From assembly GCA_958418185.1 (NCBI GenBank), contig CATZEP010000111.1, positions 1 to 5,026 on the forward strand: DNA of 5,026 nt, read 5' to 3'. The stretch's first letter is position 1, and the number at the start of each line of letters is the position of its first letter. Position numbers and translations under genes: made by a program. The stretch is from an uncultured Collinsella sp. (lineage in GTDB: Bacteria > Actinomycetota > Coriobacteriia > Coriobacteriales > Coriobacteriaceae). The notes below the pieces were generated by a model. The model was given only the letters and a program-made list of their open reading frames with translations, ran no database searches and had not been told where the DNA came from. This document shows, one piece after another, positions 1 to 5,026 of the stretch.

Positions 1-178
1 GACGCAGCAGGTCGGTTTCGCGCGATGCTGGAGCACCGCCGCGAACGTCAACGCCGCCGGTGGCGCCCTCGGGTGCCACGATTACGGTGCAACCGGTGCC
101 GGCCTCTTCGTCCGTATAGTTGCCATAGCAAAAGCCATCGACATCGCAGACGTCAATGGCCTCGAGCAGTGTATCCAT
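1..178 (-). CDS. P1 family (S58, DmpA/NylC-like) peptidase, N-terminal fragment
   Basis: Only the first 59 codons are in the window; the gene continues past the left edge. The translation begins MDTLLEAIDVCDVDGFCYGN and continues with a GTGCTVIVAPEGATGGVDVR stretch followed by GGAPASRETDLLR. The GCTVI...GGVDVRGGAP.SRETDLL block is the recognisable N-terminal signature of the P1/S58 family, whose members are made as precursors that cleave themselves into two chains and act as N-terminal-nucleophile aminopeptidases or amide hydrolases. The self-cleavage site and nucleophile lie outside the window, so activity cannot be judged. The start is supported by a TAGGAG Shine-Dalgarno site six bases upstream. 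The gene follows maf in the same direction after a 101-base gap containing a hairpin, so it may be a separate transcription unit. Substrate is unknown. Family assignment rests on this short motif only. Confidence 0.75.
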   Translation of the reverse strand, partial: MDTLLEAIDVCDVDGFCYGNYTDEEAGTGCTVIVAPEGATGGVDVRGGAPASRETDLLR

Positions 179-184
179 GTTTAA

Positions 185-189
185 CTCCT
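185..189 (-). promoter_or_regulatory. Ribosome binding site of the S58 peptidase gene
   Basis: The minus strand reads AGGAG, six bases before the ATG at 178-176. It is a near-consensus Shine-Dalgarno site and fixes the start of the left-edge peptidase gene. Confidence 0.75.
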
Positions 190-248
190 ATCGGTTTTCC
201 GCCGCGCCTTGTGCCCGGTCGGGATCCGTACGGTACGCCAAAATTGTA

Positions 249-271
249 GGCGCTGGGGAATACCCAGCGCC
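249..271 (-). terminator. Hairpin after maf, possible weak terminator
   Basis: A perfect 9-bp inverted repeat (GGCGCTGGG at 249-257, CCCAGCGCC at 263-271) encloses a 5-base loop. It starts 8 bases beyond the maf stop codon. On the minus strand it is followed by TACAATTTTGG, so the T-run is short and displaced by five bases. This makes it a weak intrinsic terminator at best. The TACAAT next to it also resembles a -10 box for the downstream peptidase gene, but no convincing -35 box lies 17 bases upstream. Confidence 0.5.
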
Positions 272-279
272 AGATGCAA

Positions 280-861
280 TTACGAGAGTTTTTGAATCGC
301 GCGCGCGACGCGGGCGATGGGCAAGCCCACCACGTTGTAGAAGTCACCCGAAATGTCGTGCACGAGCATGCGGCCGCCTGTGCCCTGGATGCCGTAGGCT
401 CCGGCCTTGTCCATGGGCTCGCCGGAGGCAACATAGCGCTCGATCTGCTCTTCGGTAAGCTCATAGAACGTCACGTCGGTCACATCGACAAACGACAGGC
501 TCTCGGCGGCATGCGGAGCTGTAGCGTCGCCGGCTTTAACGATGCAGACGCCGGTTGCCACCTGGTGCGTGCGGCCGGAAAGCTCGCGGAGCATGGTGCA
601 CGCCTCGTCCTCGTTTGCCGGCTTGCCCAAAATCTGGCCGTCAAAGGTGACAATAGTATCGGCCGCGACGGTCAGTTCGTTGGGCTCGGCATGCTCGGCG
701 GCGACGGCAGCGGCTTTGGCACGCGCCAAGCGCTCGACGAGCGTAAGCGGAGCTTCGCCATCAAAAGGCGTTTCATCGATATCTGCGGGAATCACGCGAA
801 TGTTATAGCCTGCCTCGCGCATCAGCTCTATACGGCGCGGCGATTGCGAAGCCAAGATCAT
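280..861 (-). CDS. maf: Maf-family nucleoside triphosphate pyrophosphatase (dTTP/UTP type)
   Basis: This 193-residue protein has normal Maf length and all family motifs. The N-terminal SQSPRR (residues 5-10) binds phosphate, AADTIV (66-71) carries the likely catalytic Asp68, and GKP (79-81), SGRTHQVATGV (95-105), DKAGAYGIQG (151-160) and YNVVGLP (175-181) follow. Maf proteins hydrolyse nucleoside triphosphates to the monophosphate and pyrophosphate in the cytoplasm. They remove modified or non-canonical nucleotides, and in some bacteria affect septum formation. The KAGAYGIQG segment with Gln159 matches the YhdE-like dTTP/UTP subgroup rather than the YceF-like m7GTP subgroup; that subgroup call is inferred. 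The ATG overlaps the stop of the DJ-1 gene by four bases (ATGA), so translation is probably coupled. A GAGGG nine bases upstream, inside the DJ-1 coding region, may help. The stop is TAA, and a hairpin follows at 249-271. Confidence 0.95.
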   Translation of the reverse strand: MILASQSPRRIELMREAGYNIRVIPADIDETPFDGEAPLTLVERLARAKAAAVAAEHAEPNELTVAADTIVTFDGQILGKPANEDEACTMLRELSGRTHQVATGVCIVKAGDATAPHAAESLSFVDVTDVTFYELTEEQIERYVASGEPMDKAGAYGIQGTGGRMLVHDISGDFYNVVGLPIARVARAIQKLS

Positions 862-1400
862 AGCTGGATGCCCTCGGCGACCTTCTCGACGGCCTTCTCG
901 CCGGCGAGCGTGCGCAGCAGCTCCAAGGCAAAGGGGAGTGACTGTGCCATGCCGCTGGCAGTGATGATGTTGCCGTCTTGCGTGACCTTCTCGCCGGTAT
1001 AGGTGCCCTCGGGGAAGCTCTTCTCAAAGCCGGGGAAGCACGTGGCGCGGCGTCCCTCGAGTAGACCAAGCTCGCCTAGGATAAACGGGGCGGCGCAGAT
1101 GGCGGCAACGTGCTTGGTCGCGGCGAAATCGCAGACTACGTCGCAGACGCGCTGGTCGGCGCGCAGGTTGGTGGCACCGGGCAGGCCGCCGGGCAGCACG
1201 ACGCAGTCGTACTCGTCAAAGTCGATCTCGTCAAAGAGCGCATCGCAGGTCACGGGAATCTGCAGCGAGCTCACGACCTCGCGCGTGGGCATGATCGAGA
1301 CGAGCGTGGCGCGCACGCCGCCGCGACGCATGGCGTCGACCATGGTCAGGCATTCAATCGTTTCAAAGCCATCGGCGGCGAGAACGGCAACGCTGGGCAT
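858..1400 (-). CDS. DJ-1/PfpI-family protein (DJ-1/YajL-like)
   Basis: This 180-residue single-domain protein begins MPSVAVLAADGFETIECLTM. It has the DJ-1 layout: Glu16 aligns with human DJ-1 Glu18, PGG is at 70-72, and the nucleophile-elbow Cys102 lies in AAICAAPF, aligned with DJ-1 Cys106. The residue aligned with DJ-1 His126 is Phe122 (in TCFPGFE), as in bacterial YajL from memory, so a Cys-Glu pair rather than a triad is expected. Family members are described as cofactor-free glyoxalases, glycation-repair enzymes, chaperones or oxidative-stress sensors; the deglycase role is disputed, and the sequence does not decide. The frame stays open 22 codons upstream to 1466. I chose the ATG at 1400 because an AGGAA site lies five bases upstream and the family's first beta strand starts immediately. 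It is the first gene of an operon with maf, which it overlaps by four bases. Confidence 0.93.
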   Translation of the reverse strand: MPSVAVLAADGFETIECLTMVDAMRRGGVRATLVSIMPTREVVSSLQIPVTCDALFDEIDFDEYDCVVLPGGLPGATNLRADQRVCDVVCDFAATKHVAAICAAPFILGELGLLEGRRATCFPGFEKSFPEGTYTGEKVTQDGNIITASGMAQSLPFALELLRTLAGEKAVEKVAEGIQL

Positions 1401-1405
1401 GTGAG

Positions 1406-1412
1406 TTCCTTT
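1406..1412 (-). promoter_or_regulatory. Ribosome binding site of the DJ-1 gene
   Basis: The minus strand reads AAAGGAA, five bases before the ATG at 1400-1398. It decides between that start and the in-frame ATG at 1466, which would add 22 residues unlike anything in the family and lies upstream of the predicted promoter's start point. Confidence 0.75.
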
Positions 1413-1437
1413 CGTAAGGCGGCATACAATTAGCCGT

Positions 1438-1466
1438 CTTATACCCCGAAGACATACGCTTGCCAC
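1438..1466 (-). promoter_or_regulatory. Putative sigma-70-type promoter of the DJ-1/maf operon
   Basis: On the minus strand GTGGCA (1466-1461, 4 of 6 matches to TTGACA) is followed after exactly 17 bases by TATAAG (1443-1438, 5 of 6 matches to TATAAT). Transcription would start near 1431, leaving a leader of about 30 bases that includes the Shine-Dalgarno site. It lies just downstream of the rlmD terminator, where a new promoter would be needed. This is a consensus match only. Confidence 0.45.
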
Positions 1467-1485
1467 GCTCGATTTCCCAATGTTT

Positions 1486-1543
1486 AAAAAGGGACGGGGA
1501 CTAAATAATCATTCGGTATAAATTGATTATTTAGTCCCCGTCC
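1486..1543 (-). terminator. Strong intrinsic terminator of rlmD, perfect 20-bp stem
   Basis: A perfect 20-bp inverted repeat occupies 1492-1511 and 1524-1543 with a 12-base loop. Transcribed from the minus strand, the base of the stem is GC-rich (GGACGGGGAC) and the top is AT-rich (TAAATAATCA). It is directly followed by one more C and then TTTTT (1490-1486). The rlmD stop is 36 bases upstream. On the plus strand the stem is followed by TAGAAAAATC, with no T-run, so it should work in one direction only. The stem is longer than most terminators need, which raises the possibility of a dispersed repeat put to this use. Confidence 0.8.
1492..1543. repeat. Perfect 20-bp inverted repeat, AT-rich core
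   Basis: The left arm is GGACGGGGACTAAATAATCA (1492-1511) and the right arm (1524-1543) is its exact reverse complement. The loop is TTCGGTATAAAT. The AT-rich inner half stands out against the GC-rich surroundings. The element occurs once in this window, so whether it is repeated in the genome cannot be judged here. Confidence 0.85.
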
Positions 1544-1579
1544 TAGAAAAATCATCGGGCGCGGTCTTGGGCAAACAGT

Positions 1580-2893
1580 CTAGTTGCGCTTGAGGTGGAC
1601 GACCGTTTCGCAGTGGAAGGTTTGCGGGAATAGGTCGACCGGCGTGATCTTGACGGGGGAGAAGGTGCCTTCCTCGACAAAGCGCTTAAGATCGCGCGCC
1701 AGGGTGGCCGGATCGCAGCTCACATAGGCGACATCGCGAGCGCTTGTGCTGGCGATGAGGTCGATAGCCTCGGGCGCCAGACCTGCACGCGGCGGGTCGA
1801 CTACCAGGACGTCGGCGTCCTGGTCGGGGAACTCGCGCACGGCATCGCCGCCGATGACGTCGACGTTGTCGAGCTTGTTGATCTCGAGGTTACGGCGCAG
1901 GTCGCGCACGGCCGGACCGTAGGCCTCGACGGCGGCAACAAAGTCGCAGCGGTGGGCGAGCGGCAGGGTAAAGGTGCCGGCGCCGCAGTACAGGTCCACG
2001 GCAAGCTCGTCTTCCTGCGGATCGAGTGCGTCCATAACGAGCTCGATCAAAATCTCGGCACCCTTGGTGTTGACCTGGAAAAACGATGGGGCGGACAAGC
2101 GCATCTGGCCGTCAGCGATGTTCTCGGTCCACGAGCCCTCACCGGCGAGCATCTCCACCTTGGAAACGCGGCGGGCCTTCTTCTCGCCCTTGCTCATGAC
2201 GCGCACGACGCTCGTGGGGTGTGCGGCGTCTGCCAGCACGCGCGAGACCTGTGAGCGCGGGAAGGAGCCTGTGGGCGTCCAAAGCGAGATCTCGAGCGCC
2301 TTGGTGCGACGCGAAGCGCGAATGCCCACGCGCTCCAGACCCAGGTCGTGGCTGCCGCTCAGATAGTTGAGCGCGCCGACGACCGATTTGAGTGCCTTGG
2401 GAAAACGCTTATCGAACAGCGGGCATGCATCGACAGTCACGATCTTACTGGGATCGACGCCGTGCATGCCAAGGCGCACACGTCCGTTAACGAGGGCGGG
2501 CTCCAACTCAATTTTATTGCGGTAGCCCCAGTCGTCCTTGGTGTGGCGGATAGGCTGGACAAGTTCGTTGACCTGGTCGGGGGTGAACTTGCCAATGCGC
2601 TCGAGCGTGGAGCGCAGGTTTTGCTCTTTGGCGGCAAGCTGAGCAGTGCGCGAGAGATTGCCCCACGAACAACCGCCGCAGATGCCCACGAAGGGGCAGG
2701 GAGGCTGAATGCGATCGGGGCTTGGCTCCAGAATCTCGGTCGTGCGGGCGCGCATAAACGACTTGCCGTCCTGCACGATCTCGGCTTCGACGGTGTCGCC
2801 CGCCACGGCGCCTTGCACAAATGTGGCCTTGCCGTTGTCGGCATGTGCCAGACCGTCGGCGCCGTACGTCATCGATTCTATGGTGAGCTTCAT
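1580..2893 (-). CDS. rlmD: 23S rRNA (uracil-C5)-methyltransferase, RlmD/RumA type
   Basis: The 437-residue protein transfers a methyl group from S-adenosylmethionine to C5 of uracil in 23S rRNA. Residues 1-55 form a TRAM RNA-binding domain. An iron-sulfur site is built from Cys66, Cys72 and Cys75 (CPFVGICGGC) plus Cys157 (VDACPLF), with spacing like E. coli RumA. The Rossmann methyltransferase domain shows FFQVN (271-275), the SAM motif VDLYCGAGTF (299-308), DPPRAG (366-371), catalytic Cys393 in VSCDPATLARD, and the base Glu429 in HCETVVHL. The family includes RlmD (U1939), RlmC (U747) and the dual-specific RlmCD of Gram-positives, so the exact target is uncertain. The frame is open to 2971, but the upstream part overlaps the ppk1 hairpin. 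I start at the ATG at 2893, although its AGGAA site is only one base away; an ATG at 2908 is the alternative. A strong terminator follows the TAG stop. Confidence 0.93.
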   Translation of the reverse strand: MKLTIESMTYGADGLAHADNGKATFVQGAVAGDTVEAEIVQDGKSFMRARTTEILEPSPDRIQPPCPFVGICGGCSWGNLSRTAQLAAKEQNLRSTLERIGKFTPDQVNELVQPIRHTKDDWGYRNKIELEPALVNGRVRLGMHGVDPSKIVTVDACPLFDKRFPKALKSVVGALNYLSGSHDLGLERVGIRASRRTKALEISLWTPTGSFPRSQVSRVLADAAHPTSVVRVMSKGEKKARRVSKVEMLAGEGSWTENIADGQMRLSAPSFFQVNTKGAEILIELVMDALDPQEDELAVDLYCGAGTFTLPLAHRCDFVAAVEAYGPAVRDLRRNLEINKLDNVDVIGGDAVREFPDQDADVLVVDPPRAGLAPEAIDLIASTSARDVAYVSCDPATLARDLKRFVEEGTFSPVKITPVDLFPQTFHCETVVHLKRN

Positions 2894-2910
2894 ATTCCTG
2901 CCTGTCATTC

Positions 2911-2924
2911 GCGGATTTGTCCGC
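2911..2924 (-). other. Small hairpin in the rlmD leader
   Basis: GCGGA (2911-2915) and TCCGC (2920-2924) form a 5-bp stem with a 4-base loop. It ends two bases before the alternative ATG (2908) and 11 bases before the AGGAA site of the chosen rlmD start. It could influence initiation or be chance in GC-rich DNA. Confidence 0.3.
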
Positions 2925-2940
2925 AACCATGGTAGCAGGG

Positions 2941-2984
2941 AAAAGCGCCCCGTATCTGGGGCATTCCTCAAATACGGGGCGCTT
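2941..2984 (-). terminator. Intrinsic terminator or attenuating hairpin after ppk1
   Basis: AAGCGCCCCGTAT (2943-2955) and ATACGGGGCGCTT (2972-2984) are perfect 13-bp inverted repeats with a 16-base loop. The structure starts 10 bases after the ppk1 stop. On the minus strand the stem ends in TT and runs into TTCCC, so the T-run totals only four and overlaps the stem. Termination is likely but probably incomplete. No convincing promoter is visible in the 49 bases between it and rlmD, so some readthrough may supply rlmD. Confidence 0.7.
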
Positions 2985-2994
2985 CTACAAACGT

Positions 2995-5026
2995 CTATTT
3001 CGTCTTGCCGGTAATGAGCGTCTTAAGGCCTAGGCCGATCAGGCCCAAGCCCATGCGCACGCGGCCGGGGCGATGGCGCTCGATGGCCTTGGCTTTGCCA
3101 GCGGGCTTCTTGTGACGCGCGTTGCTCTCGGGGGTTGTTGTGGGTGCCTGAGGTTGGGCTGCGGGAGCAGGTTCGGGCTCGATAACGGTCGCTTGGACCT
3201 TCTGGACCTCGGGAGCGGCCGGCTGCGGCTCGGGCTCAGGCTGGGATGCGAGCGCGGGTTCTGCCTCGGTGTCGGCTTCGGCGTTGCGATACGCGCGCTC
3301 CAGCAGAGCTTCCTGCGAGTTGAAGGGTTTCTCGTCCTCTTTGCGCTCCACCGGAACCCAGGTGCCGTCACTCGTCAGGCTGCGTGCCTTCACGTTGTCG
3401 CGCAGCTGCATGCCCATGTACTCGTGCACTAGGGCGCGGCAGGTGGGGTCGAGCACGGGGAAGGCGATCTCCACGCGGTGCTCGGTGTTGCGCGTCATCA
3501 TGTCTGCCGAGCTCAGGTAGATCATGTCCGAGTCCACGCCAAAGGCATAGACGCGCGCATGCTCCAAAAAGCGTCCGACGATGGAGCGCACGTGCACGTT
3601 CTCGGTCTTGCCCGGAACACCGGGCTTGAGACACGAGATGCCGCGGATGATCATGTCCACGCGCACACCGGCACACGATGCCTCGGCGATCTTATCGATA
3701 ACCTCGCGGTCGGTCAGCGAGTTGAGCTTAAAGAACACGCGGGCGGGCTCGCCGACAAGGGCGCGCTGAATCTCGCGGTCCAGGCCGCGTATGATGAGCG
3801 GTTTCAGTCCGACGGGCGCCACGCCCAGGAAGCGATAATCGCCGCGCAGGTTGCCCAGCGACAGGTTGCGGAAGAACAGGTTGGCGTCCTCGCCGATACC
3901 GGGATGGGCGGTCATGAGCATAAAGTCACTGTAGAGCTTGGCCGTCTTCTCGTTAAAGTTGCCGGTGCCCAACAGCGTGAGACGGGTAAGCGCCATGCCC
4001 TCGCGATAGGTGAGCTGGCAGATCTTGGAGTGGCACTTAAAGCCCTCGGAGCCGTAGATAACGGTGCAGCCGGCCTCTTCCAGGCGCTCGGCCCACTCGA
4101 TGTTGTTCTGCTCGTCAAAGCGTGCGCGGAGCTCCATGAGCACCGTGACCTCTTTGCCGTTTTCGGCAGCATCGATGAGTGACTCGCACAGGCGGCTTTG
4201 TTTGGCCACGCGGTAGAGCGTGATGCGCAGCGAGATGCACTCGGGGTCGTAGGCTGCTTCGTGCACCAGGTCCAGGAACGGGTTCATGGCCTCGTAAGGG
4301 TAAAAGAGCAGCTTGTCGTGCTGCAGCACCTGCTCGCGGATGGAACGGGACATGTCGATGGTGGGGTTGGGCTGCGGCTTAAACGGCGTAAAGAGCAGCT
4401 CATTGCGTAGGTGCTCGGGAATCTTACCCTCAATGCCAAAGACGTAGCCCAGGTCAAGGGGGATATCGCAGGTAAAGACCGAGCGGCGAGAAAGCTCGAG
4501 CGCCTTGCGGATGGTCTTGAGCGTTGGCTTTTCGAGTGAGCCCGATACGGCGAGCACCACCGGCTGCAGGCGCAGGCGCTTCTTGAGGATGCGCTTCATG
4601 TGCTGGCGGTAATCCTCTTCCTCCTCGACGCCCTCGCCGTCCGGGTCGATATCGGCATTGCGGGTGACGCGGATCAGCGCGCGATCCAGCGGCTTATAGG
4701 AGCCAAAGCAGCTGTCCAGGCAGGCGAGGATGACGTCCTCGAGCAGAATGTAGGAGTAGGTGCCGGTGGGCGAGGGGATCTCGACCACGCGGTTCATCGA
4801 GGCGGGAATCTCGATCAGGCCCAGCAGACTTTCCTCGTCGGTGACGCCGTCCAGGCCGCATGCCAGGTAGAGTGCGCCGTTGCGCAGGTTGGGGAAGGGG
4901 TGGCGCGGGTCGATCACCAGCGGTGAGATGACCGGCGACACGTAGGCCTGGAAGTAGCGGGTGACAAAGGTACGCTCCTCGGGCGTAAGCGAATCGATGC
5001 GGGCGCGGTGAACGCCCAGGGTGTCG
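2995..5026 (-). CDS. ppk1: Polyphosphate kinase 1, N-terminus outside window
   Basis: PPK1 reversibly moves the gamma-phosphate of ATP onto inorganic polyphosphate. The reading frame runs through the right edge; 676 residues are visible and roughly 100 (mostly the N domain) are missing by comparison with E. coli PPK. Numbered from the first complete codon (5025), the head domain includes SPLVIDPRHPFPNL (35-48). Mg/phosphate-binding Arg272 (YRVAKQSR) and Arg302 (LRARFDE) are present, as is the autophosphorylated His332 (GFKCHSKICQ; codon 4032-4030). GTGNFNEKTAKLY follows, and His489 lies in RFLEHARVYAF. Spacings of 30, 30 and 157 residues match E. coli Arg375/Arg405/His435/His592. The kinase fold ends near NSQEALLERAYRN (569-581). 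Then comes an unusual extension: a Pro/Glu/Ala/Gln-rich linker (583-634) and a basic tail (about 635-676, 12 Lys/Arg to one Glu) ending in a Gly/Leu-rich stretch. The internal GTG at 4941 is not the start, since conserved sequence continues upstream. The stop is TAG. Confidence 0.97.
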   Translation of the reverse strand, partial: DTLGVHRARIDSLTPEERTFVTRYFQAYVSPVISPLVIDPRHPFPNLRNGALYLACGLDGVTDEESLLGLIEIPASMNRVVEIPSPTGTYSYILLEDVILACLDSCFGSYKPLDRALIRVTRNADIDPDGEGVEEEEDYRQHMKRILKKRLRLQPVVLAVSGSLEKPTLKTIRKALELSRRSVFTCDIPLDLGYVFGIEGKIPEHLRNELLFTPFKPQPNPTIDMSRSIREQVLQHDKLLFYPYEAMNPFLDLVHEAAYDPECISLRITLYRVAKQSRLCESLIDAAENGKEVTVLMELRARFDEQNNIEWAERLEEAGCTVIYGSEGFKCHSKICQLTYREGMALTRLTLLGTGNFNEKTAKLYSDFMLMTAHPGIGEDANLFFRNLSLGNLRGDYRFLGVAPVGLKPLIIRGLDREIQRALVGEPARVFFKLNSLTDREVIDKIAEASCAGVRVDMIIRGISCLKPGVPGKTENVHVRSIVGRFLEHARVYAFGVDSDMIYLSSADMMTRNTEHRVEIAFPVLDPTCRALVHEYMGMQLRDNVKARSLTSDGTWVPVERKEDEKPFNSQEALLERAYRNAEADTEAEPALASQPEPEPQPAAPEVQKVQATVIEPEPAPAAQPQAPTTTPESNARHKKPAGKAKAIERHRPGRVRMGLGLIGLGLKTLITGKTK

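Noticed and set aside
274..1002. 242-codon open frame on the plus strand across maf and the end of the DJ-1 gene
   Set aside because: It lies antisense to two clearly recognised genes. Its translation shows no family motif, and long antisense frames are expected in GC-rich coding DNA.
1401..1466. N-terminal extension of the DJ-1 protein by 22 residues from an upstream ATG
   Set aside because: The extension would span the ribosome binding site and the predicted promoter, and its residues do not resemble any DJ-1 family N-terminus.
2348..2935. 195-codon open frame on the plus strand inside rlmD
   Set aside because: It is antisense to the rlmD TRAM and iron-sulfur region, with no recognisable domain.
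2894..2971. N-terminal extension of the rlmD product by 26 residues to an ATG at 2971
   Set aside because: It would start inside the loop of the ppk1 terminator hairpin, with no Shine-Dalgarno site, and family similarity begins at the later ATG.
3478..4182. 234-codon open frame on the plus strand inside ppk1
   Set aside because: It is antisense to the conserved catalytic region of PPK1, and codon constraint on ppk1 explains the lack of stops.
4294..4311. FYPYE in PPK1, where many family members have HHPYE
   Set aside because: From memory E. coli-type PPK1 proteins also carry aromatic residues there, so this is probably normal variation and not loss of a catalytic histidine.
1..5026. CRISPR array, insertion sequence, tRNA or rRNA gene, toxin-antitoxin or defence cluster
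   Set aside because: I found no direct-repeat array, transposase, clover-leaf or rRNA-like segment. The genes are housekeeping families and gaps between them are at most 179 bases.

Overview
The window is about 5 kb of GC-rich chromosomal DNA with all five genes on the minus strand. Read in the direction of transcription (right to left) the order is: ppk1 (5' end cut off by the right edge), an RlmD/RumA-type 23S rRNA uracil-C5 methyltransferase, a DJ-1/PfpI-family protein, a Maf nucleotide pyrophosphatase, and the first 59 codons of a P1/S58 (DmpA-like) peptidase cut off by the left edge. High GC, Gram-positive-style Shine-Dalgarno sites and the protein flavour suggest a high-GC actinobacterium; a gut Coriobacteriia member such as Collinsella is my best guess. 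That is inference from overall impression, not a search.

Layout. 2995-5026 is polyphosphate kinase 1. Both active-site histidines are visible, and an atypical proline/acidic linker with a basic C-terminal tail follows the kinase fold. A 13-bp hairpin (2943-2984) with a short U-tract separates it from rlmD (1580-2893), which has all four iron-sulfur cysteines and the catalytic Cys/Glu. The gap 1401-1579 holds a perfect 20-bp inverted repeat (1492-1511 / 1524-1543) followed on the minus strand by five Ts. It reads as the rlmD terminator and may also be a dispersed repeat. A plausible sigma-70 promoter (1438-1466) then precedes a two-gene operon in which the DJ-1 gene (858-1400) overlaps maf (280-861) by four bases (ATGA). 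A 9-bp hairpin (249-271) lies after maf, and the S58 peptidase gene begins at 178 with a clear ribosome binding site.

Functionally the genes are housekeeping and stress-maintenance functions: polyphosphate storage, rRNA modification, a damage-control pair (DJ-1 with a nucleotide-sanitising Maf protein) and a peptidase. I see no mobile element, CRISPR array, RNA gene or defence system, and no clearly new multi-gene system. The points most worth a second look are the 20-bp inverted repeat, the PPK1 tail and the coupled DJ-1/maf pair.
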